DNA of 64,000 nt from Chamaecyparis obtusa (lineage: Eukaryota; Streptophyta; Pinopsida; Cupressales; Cupressaceae), in contig BSBK01000760.1 in NCBI GenBank assembly GCA_027943335.1, positions 2,207,001 to 2,271,000 on the forward strand. Direction: 5' to 3'. The notes under the pieces are model-generated. The model was given only the letters and a program-made list of their open reading frames with translations, searched no databases and was not told the origin of the DNA. This document shows, in pieces, positions 34,494-45,067 of this stretch (the first letter of the stretch is position 1; the number at the start of each line of letters is the position of its first letter). A program made the position numbers and the translations under genes.

Positions 34494-36725
34494 CTAATCA
34501 GATTCAGGGAAGGGAATTACTCCCAGCTTCTCCCTAAGATACTCAAATATATCCTTAGGTAAAGTCTTTGTGAATATGTCTGCTAGCTGATCTTTTGTGC
34601 TCACATAGTCCAACTTTACTTCTTTCTTTGCTACTGTCTCTCTTAGGAAGTGATATTTTATCTCAATGTGTTTTGTCTTTGTATGCATCATAGGGTTCTT
34701 TGACATATTAATAGTGCTAGTGTTATTAAAATGAATAACAATAGGATAATCAATCTGAATACCAAAATCCTTTATCATCTACTTGATCCACACAATTGTA
34801 GAGTAATTTAATGATGTTGCAACATACTCTGCTTCTGTTGTGGACTAAGAAATACAATTTTTCTTCTTACTTGTCCAAGTAACAATTCTATCTCCAAGAA
34901 ATATTGTTCCTCCTGAGGTACTCTTTCTATTATCAATGCAACCTGCCCAATCTGCATTTGTATACACATGAAGTTCTACATTTTTTGAATTAGGATACCA
35001 TAAACCATAGTCTATAGTTCCTCTCAAGTATCTGAATATCCTCTTTACTACCATTAGATGACTTTGTTTAGGATTTTCTGCCAATATTCCAACAATACCA
35101 ACTACAATTGAAATATGTGGTCCAGATTGAGTAAGATAGATTAGTTTACCAATCATAGACTTATACAAGGTCATGTGTACTACTTCTAAATCATCTTCTT
35201 TTGAAAGCTTTCATCCTATTATCATAGGGGTAGTTACTAGTTTGTAGTCATCCATCTTGAACTTCTTTAATATCTCTTTCACATACTTAGATTGATTAAT
35301 GAAAATACCTTTGTCTATCTACTACACATTCAGTCCCAAAAAGTACTTGATAGGTCCAATCATGCTCATTTCAAATTTTCTCTGCATCTCTTTAGCAAAT
35401 TCTGCACTAAGCTTGTCATTACCACCAAAGATAATGTCATCAACAAATATAGCAACCAAGAATAATCCATCAGGTGTCTCTCTTATGAATAACTTAAAAT
35501 CTATTGCTCCTTTATTGAATCCAATCTTTGTCAAGTATCCATCAAGTCTTTCATACCATGCTCTAGGGGCTTGCTTAAGTCCATAGAGGGCTTTCTTCAA
35601 TCTGCATACCACATCAGGTCTATTTGATAAGGTAAATCCTTTAGGATGATCTATGTAAACTTCTTCTTTCATCTCTCCATTCAAGAATGCTGACTTGACA
35701 TCCATGTAGCATATGCTAGAAACAACTTTATGGCTTCCAATCTACTTATAGGGGCAAATGTATTATAATAATCAATTCCTTCTCTTTGCACATATCCTTT
35801 ACATACTATTATTTCTTTGTTTCTTACCATTGTTCCATCTTCATTCATCTTATTTATGAATATCCACTTGGTTCCAATCACATTCTTATCACTAGGCCTA
35901 GGCACCAATTCCTATGTATCATTCTTAATTATCTGATCAAGCTCTCCTTTCATTGCTTCATGCCAATCTGAATCATTACATTCATTTTCAATGCTTAAGG
36001 GTCCAATCTGTGAAAGTAAACATACCTCTTCATTTGTTGTTGAACTTTTTTCTTTTGATATTGTCATGACTTTACTATTATGATCTCTAATGATGTCTTC
36101 CTTTGAATGATATCTAGATGTGAATTTAGGAACATTAGGTGTGACTCTCTCATCTAATTTCTATGATTCTTCTTCACTAGTTTTAGGGTCATTGAATAAT
36201 ACATCAATGCTGTCAAACTTTTCATCAACACCTATTTCTATAGTGGTAGGTCTCGGTTCTTCTTCAATGATAGGTGCATAATCATGATATCTTTCTTGAA
36301 TCATAAAATTCTCATCAATCTTATCATAATCACTTTCAATGATCTTCTTCAATCTTAAATTAAAACATCTATAAGCTTTTCTTTTAGTAGAGTAACCAAG
36401 AAAAATACCTTCATCACTTCTTGCATCAAATTTGCCAATTGCTTCATCTCTCTTGATGTAGCACTTTCTTCCAAAGATTCTGAAGTATTTTACTGTAGGT
36501 ACATTCTCAAACCATAGCTCATAAGATGTCTTGTTTTCACCTAGCCTTAATTGACTTCTATTGATTGTATAGACTATAGTATTCACTGCCTCTCTCCAAT
36601 AGGTATGTTTGACCTTTCCTTCAATCATGATGATATGCACTGTGTCAAGTATGATCCTATTCCACCTTTTTGCAATTCCATTCTGCTGAGGGTTTCTAGG
36701 TGCACTTAACTATCTCTTTATCCCA
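34494..36725 (-). pseudogene. pol: Element F copia pol (integrase C-part, RT, RNase H; decayed)
   Basis: Read from the right: the end of the integrase core (SAPRNPQQNGIAKRWNR, about 36710-36660) and its C-terminal part (YELWFENVPTVKYFRIFGRKCY, GIFLGYSTKRKAYRCFN). Reverse transcriptase has TKWIFINKMNEDG, MDVKSAFLNGEMKEEVYI, ALYGLKQAPRAWYERLD and FVDDIIFGGND (catalytic Asp pair). RNase H has YTNADWAGCIDNRKSTSG and ADIFTKTLPKDIF, ending at 34494. Several stops and shifts divide it. The order integrase-RT-RNase H identifies Ty1/copia. Gag, protease and the integrase core start are missing because element L is inserted at 36726; they should lie beyond 64000. Confidence 0.9.
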
Positions 36726-37465
36726 TGTTCTATTAGAATAAATGAGAGGGGGGTGAATCAGTTATCCACAATCCAAAATCAAAATGTATAATCCAAAACA
36801 ATTTACTTAAACTTCTGCAGCTTGGTAACATAAAATACTATATTATCTATGCATTTACCGATTACCAGTCAATAATAACTAATGATTACCAATCAAATCC
36901 AACATGTAATATGTAAAGTATGATAACAAACAATCACCATAATGAACACATAACACAAAAGATTTAACATGGAAACCCTGTGAAGGGAAAAACCACCTGG
37001 GACTAGCACCCCAAAAATGTTCACTCTTCTGAAGTGAGGTCAATGAAGACCCAACCCTGTTAAAGGTTACAAACACAATGTTAAGTGTGACCTTGTTAGA
37101 GGATTTTAGACCAACCGTTATCACCCAACCAACATTCACTATGGGGTTCACAGGATAACAAAGTTCTTTCTATAAATGATACATAAAAGACTTTCAAGTC
37201 CACTCTTTTAAGAGATTTCTCTGTTTAAAATGGTTAAAATGTAAAAATAGTTGATTTGATTACAATACAACTTCAATTGTAGATTATCAGATCTATTTTA
37301 AGCCCATACAAATCCTTTGATCAGTATATCAATTCTTTATCAACTATAATCAATGACCTTCTGTCACTCGATAATAGCTTTCTGACACTCAGTAAACTCT
37401 ATAGTTCGGTTCTCCTTTAACCAATTCGATCAAGAATACATGAAGCTTGTTCATGCGATAGTTTT
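36726..37465 (-). repeat. Element L: LTR fragment (minus strand)
   Basis: Starts TGTTCTATTAGAATAAATGAGAGGGGGGTGAATCAG, the usual reversed U5 end, inside the F integrase coding region, and runs 740 bp until element I interrupts it. Its end resembles that of the I LTR more than others, so L may be of the same family. No gene. Confidence 0.65.
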
Positions 37466-38960
37466 TGTTGGAAACTGAATTGAAATAATTGTTGTATCAT
37501 CATTGATGTCAAACCTTTATTGGTAAGACTATTGCTACTTAAGAAAGTACTATATCTATTTGAGTGTTGCTAAGGGGCTAAGAAAGGTTGGTAACAATAG
37601 CACCTAGGGAAAGGTTGAGTTATCTTGATACTACAAAGTGTACTTGACTATGTTGCACTATGATGAGATAATGTATTGTTTATCTTAGTAAGACTAAAGA
37701 CTAAACTGGTAGGCTTAACCAAGAAAAGAATGGAAAAATCATGTTTAAGCTGAGAGATGTTAGTGTCGACTGAGTTAGTATATGCCGAGAAAAATTATAG
37801 TGTCGACCAAGCATTAGTAAATTGCCAAGGAAGACAGTGCAAGCCGAGGAAACAGTTTTAGTAATGACAGAGCATTCTACATCAAGACCGAGTGAACAAT
37901 CACAATATTGACCAAGCATCAGCAATTTTATATTTGAAGAGAATTTAATTTTGGAGTCGACATTGTTGAATTCTTAGATTATGTAAAACATGTTGACTTT
38001 ATATATTGATTGTTTGGAAGCATTAAATGCATTGTAAAATGTTTTATTGTAAATCTCTAAGAGATTTGAGATGATTCTAGAAAAGGAGCCAAAGAACATA
38101 AAGCAGGTAGATTCAATGAATCTGACCTAAACCTAAGATCTACGAATGAGATTGAGCGACAAAAGATGAGTTAACCTAATTGTGGAAAATATAAGGAAAC
38201 CTGAACATTGTGATATGTATGCACATGGTGAACAGAGAATGCTAGAAGAGAAAAGTTTTATTGACTGAATAAGCAGAAAAGGCTGAAGGAGAATGGTGGT
38301 GATTGCTTAAAGAAAAGTTTCAAGTAGATCAGAGATGGAAATGACAAATTTTCAAAGTCAGTAAACCAACATTAGTGTACGGAATCAGATTTGATATTTG
38401 CAAATTGAGTTGTATATTTTTCATATAATAATGCTACTACTTTCTAACCATTATAATAGTCAAAATCCTTTTAATAGAGGTTGACCTAATAGTCATATGT
38501 TAAATCCTTTGAACAAGGTTACATTCTAATGGAGTGTATGTAAGTCCTATGACTAGGCTCACTTCTAACAGGGTGATTGAAATCCTTTAACCGGGTCACA
38601 TTTGACAGTGTGTATTGTAACTTTTGACAGGATTGACTTTTTACCGAGCTCACTTTAGAAGACTGAAAATAATAGTAGCATTTTACAAAGTGGTTTTTCC
38701 CAAATTGGGTTTCCACTATAAATCCCGGTGTTTATACTTGTGTGAATGTTTAGATCAGAACATTACTATGTTTTACAAGTTAAGTTACAGTTGGGTAGTG
38801 GATTGCATTGTTATATGTTTCTATTATTGAATCGGTGATGACTGAGTTTGTTTTGGTTTTGGATTTGATTTAAGGATAAGTTTTTGAGATTGTTTTATAC
38901 ATCAAGACCTGAGAAGAACTGATTCACCCCCCCTCTCTATTGTTCTAAATCATATTAAAA
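37466..38960 (+). repeat. Element I 5' LTR
   Basis: It starts TGTTGGAAACTG and ends just before ATTGGTATCAGAGC; its last bases (ATTAAAA) have lost the usual AACA. It contains ACCGAG/CCGAG-like words (37740-37920, 38640), AATCCTTTAACCGGGT-type repeats and the C-run end motif near 38925. Confidence 0.8.
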
Positions 38961-38962
38961 AT

Positions 38963-38974
38963 TGGTATCAGAGC
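38963..38974 (+). promoter_or_regulatory. Element I primer binding site
   Basis: TGGTATCAGAGC, perfect tRNA-Met-type site, after the LTR. Confidence 0.95.
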
Positions 38975-39029
38975 TTTTTTGCTTATTATTAGTGTTGACA
39001 GATATCAAGTTTAAAGGGTCTTGAAGCAA

Positions 39030-39721
39030 ATGATCAGGATGTATAAGAAAGAGGTACTAAAGCTGAACAAGGAAAATTTCCCTTCATGGAAAATCTTGAT
39101 GAAGCTGCATCTAGCCGGTATTGGTGACTCTGCAAAGTACTACATTGAAAATAGTTATGTCTCACCTATCGCACCTTTGACTACCAAAGAAATGAGAGCT
39201 AAGCAAGAACATAATCAGGCAATGATGGAAATTGCATCTGCCCTAAGCTATCTAGAATTTGAGGACATTAAGGACTGCACAACTGCAAAGGATATGTGGG
39301 ACACTCTTGCAAGGATCTATGGTGGTGACTTGAATGTGTTGAAAGCAAAGGCCGAGAGTCTTAGAGGTAAGTTTGATGAAATGAGAATGCAAGAAGGTGA
39401 AAACATTGCACAATATTTTAGTAGAATAAAAGAAGTTGTGAATGCTATTAGAGGAGCTAATTGGACTATTGAAGATGAAACTATAATTTGTAAAGTACTA
39501 AGAACCCTGCATTGTATATATGCTATTAAGATCTCAGCTAGAATCTAGATGTAACTCTGCTAATGTGCTTACTTTGGAAAGTTTGGTTGGTAAGCTGACT
39601 ACTTTTGAACTCTCTAATTATGATAATTTCACTGTTGAAAGCATTGGAAATTTTTAATCCACTTTTAAGTCATAGCTAGTTCTGAACAAGTCAAAGAAAG
39701 AAAAAGAAACATGCATCAGTG

Positions 39722-39752
<31 letters not shown>

Positions 39753-40902
39753 TAGTGACACTTCTGATGAAGACCTAGAAGATCTAGAAGCTCTTATGGC
39801 TAGAAGACTGAGAAGGGGAAAAGGAAAGTATAAAGGTAAACTCCCTATCATATGTTTTGCATGTAATAAAGTTGGTCATATAGTTGCTAGATGTCCTGAT
39901 AGGAAGGATAAAGATGATGAAGGGAAAATCAAACACAAAGATAGAAAAGATGATAGAAGCTACCAATGGAACAAAGAATACAAGGGAAAAGGTAAGAAAT
40001 CTTGTTATATTGCTAAAAAAGAAACTGACACTGATAGTGATGATTTTGAAATTGAGGTAGTTTATGTGCCAATGAAAGATGAATCTGATGAGGTTGAGAA
40101 AACTACATTGATATCCTATGTGAACAAGAATGATAAATGGATTATTAATAGTGGTTGTTCACATCACATGACTGGTGACAAAAATAAGTTTGAGACCTTA
40201 CATCATTACAGAGGTAAAAGTGTAAAATTTGGTAATGATACACCATGTCCTGTTAGAGGAAAATGTTTGATTAAACTAACTGATAAGATATCTTGTGAAA
40301 ATGCATATTGGGTTGAAGGTCTTAATTACAATTTGTTAAGTGTTTCTCAGCTTAATAAAACTAGTTACCAAGTGGAATTTCATCACAAGCAAGATAAAAT
40401 ATTTGATCCTACTAGAGAACTAATTGGAAGTGGAGATCAGACTAGAGGTAATTTGTTCTATCTTGACCTATCTAAAGAAACATGTTTGATTTCACAACTT
40501 GATGATATTTGGTTATGGCATAAAAGGCTGTGTCATGTTAATTTTGACAATCTGGTAGAGATAAGTAAAAATAAAAAGGTAAGAGGTCTACCTAGATTGA
40601 AGAAACCTAAGAATGTGATGTGCAAGGAATGCCAGTTAGGAAAAATGACAAAATCAAGTTTCAAGAGCAAATCCTTTACTTCTAAATTTTTTTTAGATTT
40701 GGTTCAAATTGACCTTTGTGGACCTATGGGTGTACAAAGTTACTGTGGTGCTAAATACTTTATCTTATTTGTTGATGATCATACTAGGATGATGCATGTG
40801 ATGTTTCTAAAAGAAAAATCAGAAGCTTTTCAATATTTTAAGTGTATTTGGATAAGGTTGAAAAGGAGACAGGTAGGAACCTGAAATATCTTATATCTGA
40901 CT
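39030..40902 (+). pseudogene. gag-pol: Element I copia gag, protease and integrase start (decayed)
   Basis: From ATG 39030 a copia gag reads LNKENFPSWKILMKLHL, AKDMWDTLARIYGGD and LRGKFDEMRMQEGENIAQYF, to about 39535 where a shift occurs. After a Ser-Glu repeat (39718-39757, GAAAGT units) the frame has the knuckle CFACNKVGHIVARC (about 39858-39900), the protease-site block WIINSGCSHHMTGD (40138-40180; the catalytic Asp is Asn), the pre-integrase zinc block (LWHKRLCHVNFDN...CKECQLGK, 40513-40650) and the start of the integrase core (QIDLCGPMG, FVDDHTRMMHVMFLKEKSEAF). A further shift is near 40850. It is then cut by element H. Confidence 0.88.
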
Positions 40903-42102
40903 TGTTAGAAAGTAAAGTCCACCAAGATAACTGAGAGGGGGGGGGTGAATCAGTTATCAGATAATTATAAATTTTTTCATCTTCAACAACATTTAATCAT
41001 ATAAGCAATGCAATTACTAACCATACAAAGATATTCATACACAATGACACAATAACACAAGATATGTTAACTAGGGAACCTCTTGATCAAAGAGTAAACC
41101 CCGGTGGGAATGATGCCCACAAAAGATGCACTAATATGAATATTCCTTGTGAAAGGATGGACTCTATTAGGAGTCTTATGAAATACATTCACTACATATA
41201 AATCCCTGTTAGGAGATTTTGAATCCCTGTTAAAAGATTTTAACCCTATTAAGAGTTATGGAAGACAGAAGGACCCACTGCCCAAACAGCTTCAGGGTAA
41301 GATCACTGAACACACTATCCAAATAACCTTAATATTATTTAGAAGAATAATATGAAATATGTTACCTCCTTACTGTGCCAAACCACACTCACTGCTACAC
41401 CAGATCTCAATTCCAAATCTCTGTACTTCGCATGTCTTCCTTCACAATCTCACTTTCACAATCTCTTAGGCTCTTTTCTTCACTTCATGCTTACATTCAT
41501 ATGCAACCAAACCATGCTAACACTTCTTTTCCAAATTTCTTACTCCATCCAATAAGGAAAATATTCCTTCCTTTATACCACACTCAAATAATTACAAATG
41601 AGTCAGCACACAATTACAAAATAAAAGTTTCATACGCTACATCAAAAATTAAACAAAACTGTCGGCTTCCAAATGCAATATCTCTTCACTCGTATGACCT
41701 CAAAGTTTGCACTGTGAACCATGTCACCATCAATGTGTCTCAAACTTTCCTTTAACTACGCAAAACTAGATTCCATCCCAATTAGGAGATATCATCTGAT
41801 TTCCACAAACTGCTACTCAGGAACACTGCCTGAATACTGCTTTTACCAAAATGCTCATAACTTTCATGAATCAATGAATTACTATCTACGCTCTTAACCA
41901 TAGACATATAACATATCAAAGAGTATAATCTCAACATTGCATAGCTCCAACTACAATGTCCCACATGCGCTAATCAAAAGATTGTCTACTTCTCTGCCTG
42001 TTTCCAAAAGATCACTATGTTGACATCAATGACAACCATAGTCATGAATGCAAAAAAAACAACTATAGAATGATTGCCAACATCCAAAATTCATTCCTAA
42101 CA
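40903..42102 (-). repeat. Element H 3' LTR (1200 bp)
   Basis: On the plus strand it starts TGTTAGAAAGTAAAG, has the G-run U5-end motif (40930-40953), the GTGGG...CCCAC inverted repeat (41104-41120) and CTGTTAGGAG repeats (41200-41250), and ends TTCCTAACA before a purine-tract complement. It interrupts the integrase frame of element I. Confidence 0.82.
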
Positions 42103-42492
42103 ATCTGCCCCATTGGCATTGATGGCAACATAGATGAAAAACATCCAATGTTCCAAAAATCCAATACTGCAACACTGCTGCACTGATGCTCTAACAATTC
42201 TTCAAATCCTCTTCATCAATTAAATCTTGCTTCATTTTCCTATACAGTTCTCTCCAATATATGGTATGTAGGGTTTTTCATGTACACTTCTCCCCCATTG
42301 ACATCAATGACAGAAATTTCATCACTATGTCAACAACTCAATGTCAAAAGACACTATTTCAAAAAATAATTTCACAAGAGTCCTCATGACTCAGCTCAGA
42401 TACATATACTCCCCCATAGAGGAAGTACCAACATCCAATCTAAAAAAAAATAGAGCTCATATACCACTGGACAGATGCAATCAACTGCATCA
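42103..42492 (-). promoter_or_regulatory. Element H 3' non-coding region with polypurine tracts
   Basis: Minus-strand tracts at 42103-42112 (AATGGGGCAGAT), about 42288-42297 and 42408-42416. No gene is seen. Confidence 0.7.
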
Positions 42493-45067
42493 TTACTCAA
42501 AAGTAGGCTGGGGCATAACCCCAAGCATACCTCTCAGATACCCAAATGTATCCTTAGGCAAAGGCTTTGTAAATATGTTTGCTATCTATTCCTTTGTGCT
42601 TATGTACTCTAGTCTGAATTCTTTCTCAGCAAATTTCTCTCTTACAACATGATACTTGATCTCTATATGCTTAGTTTTAGAATGCAATATAGGATTATTA
42701 GACATATTGACTGTGCTGGTGTTGTCACAATGTATGACAATAGGCTCAACAACTTTAATGCTAATATCCTTCAACATCTGCTTCATCCAAATTATCTAGT
42801 TACAATTTTTTGCTACTACTACATATTCTACTTCTACTATACTCTATGAAATACAATTTTGCTTCTTGCTCAATCAGGAAACCAATCTTCCTCCAAGGAA
42901 AAAGGCTTCACCACTGGTGCTTTTCTTATCATCAACACTACCTCCACAATTAGCATCTATATATGCACATAGGGTAAAATCATCAGATTTTTCATACCAT
43001 AATCCATAGTCTATTGTGCCTCTTAAATATCTCAATATCCTCTTTACTACTGCATAATGTGACTCTCTAGGTTCAGCTTGAAATCTTGCTACCATTCCAA
43101 CTGAATGTTGTATATCTGGTCTAGTGTGTGTTAATTACTGCAATCCTCCAATCATGGATCTATATTTCTTTTGCTCAACTACTGGTGTTTCATCTTTGCT
43201 TGATAGTTTGTGTCCTATAACCATAGGTGTTCCAACTCGTTTACAGTTCTCCATTCCAAATCTTTTCAGAAAATCATTTAGGTACTTTGTCTGGCTAACA
43301 AAGATACCATCATTTTTCTGTGTTATCTGTAATCCCAAAAAGTATTTCATCTCACCAATCATGCTCATTTCAAATTTAGTCTTCATTTCATCAGCAAATT
43401 TGTCACTAGCTTCATCTTCTCCTCCAAGGATAATGTCATCAACAAAAATAACTATAACTAACAATACATTTTCAATTTCTTTTATGTACAGATTACTATC
43501 TATTGTTGCTTTAGTAAATCCCAATTTCAACAAATACTTATCAAATCTAGCATACCAAGTTCTAGGTGCTTGCTTTAGTCCATATAATGCTTTCTTCAGT
43601 TTACATACCATATCTCCTTCTTGAGTCAAAGGAAAACCTTCAGGCTGCTCAATGTAGACTTCTTCCAATTCACCATTCAAAAATGTGGACTTCACATCTA
43701 TCTAATACACTTTGAATTTCTTAAAAGCTGCATAAGCCAAAAATATTCTTACTCCTTCAAGTCTTGCTACTAGTGCAAAGGTTTCTTCATAGTCAATTCC
43801 TTCTTGCTGCGAGTATCCCTTACATACTAATTTTTCTTTGTTTCTTACTACTTCTCCTTGTTCATTCAGCTTGTTTCTGAATACCCATTTAGTTCCAATC
43901 ACATTCTTGTCTTTAGGTCTAGGAACCAATTCCCATGTCTTTTTCTTTTCAATTTGATCTAGTTCTTCTTTCATACCATTAATCCAATGTTCATCTTCAC
44001 AAGCTTCATTAATAGATTTAGGTTCAATTTGAGAAATCAAACATAAATGTACCTTAATTCTAATCATAAATCCTCTATCCAAACTTCCAATAACTTTTTC
44101 AATAGGATGATGTCTAGATAGATACTTGTTTGGTGTCATAGTCACAGATCTTGCTTCAACTGTAGATTCTTCTTTAGATTCTTCTCTGGTTTCTTCTCTA
44201 GTTTCTTCTGTAGTATGATTCTCATTCAACAATTCACTGTCAGTCTCATAGAATAATTCAGTAGTTTCAATGTTAGGCTAAGGATTAGCTTCTTCATCAG
44301 ATTCATAATCAAGCATTCTTTCCTGAATTTTAAACTTCTCATCAACTTTAACATTTGCACTCTCAACAATAGTTTTAGTTTTCTTATTGTAGCATCTATA
44401 TGCTTTTCTCTTCAAAGAATATCCAAGAAAAATACCTTCATCACTTCTAGGATCAAACTTTCCAATATCATAATCTCTCTTTATATAACATTTGCTTCCA
44501 AAAATTCTAAAATACCTAACTGAGGGTGCATGTCCAAACCATAATTCATAAGGTGTCTTATCTGTGTCTTCTCTGATTTGTACTCTATTCATTGTATATA
44601 CAATTGTATTCACTGCTTCTCTCCAAAATGTCTTCACCAAGTCATTCTCAAATAACATAGCTCTTGCTGCTTCAGTTACTAACCTATTTCTTCTTTCTGC
44701 AATACCATTTTGTTCAGGTGTTCTAGGGGCTGAAAACTATCTCTTAATACCATTCACTTCACAAAAAGTGTTAAACTCTCTAGAAGTAAATTCTCCACCT
44801 CTATCAGATCTCAAACATTTAATCTTCATTCCAGATTCATTCTCAACTTTATTCTTAATGATCTTAAACTTATCAAATACTTCATATTTTTCTTTTTAGA
44901 AATGCAATCCACATCATTCTTGTAAAATCATCAACAAGAATCATAAAATACCTTTCTCCATAGAATCCTCTAGTCCTGGTAGGACCGCTCAAGTCTGTAT
45001 GAACAATCTCCAACTTCTCTGCTGATGTGAACTTCTTACTAGGAAATGAACTTCTCTTCCCCTTAGC
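42493..45067 (-). pseudogene. pol: Element H copia pol (integrase core to RNase H; decayed)
   Basis: Right to left: integrase core (EIVHTDLSGPTRTRGFYGERYFMILVDDFTRMMW, given here in two parts 45030-44960), then FWREAVNTIVYTMNR and FGSKCYIKRDYDIGKFD. RT has [55 protein letters not shown] and FVDDIILGGED. RNase H has AYIDANCGGSVDDKKSTSG and STKE (stop) IANIFTKPLPKD, ending near 42493. Several stops (e.g. 43696, 44278, 42586) and small shifts are present. Protein order is Ty1/copia. The N-terminal part continues at 62756 after the insertion of element J. Confidence 0.9.

Larger units (their letters stand above)
37466..40902 (+). mobile_element. Element I: copia element, left part
   Basis: A 5' LTR, perfect primer site, gag, zinc knuckle, protease and start of integrase on the plus strand, cut at 40902 in the integrase core by the LTR of element H. 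The remainder should lie right of the window. Confidence 0.88.
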
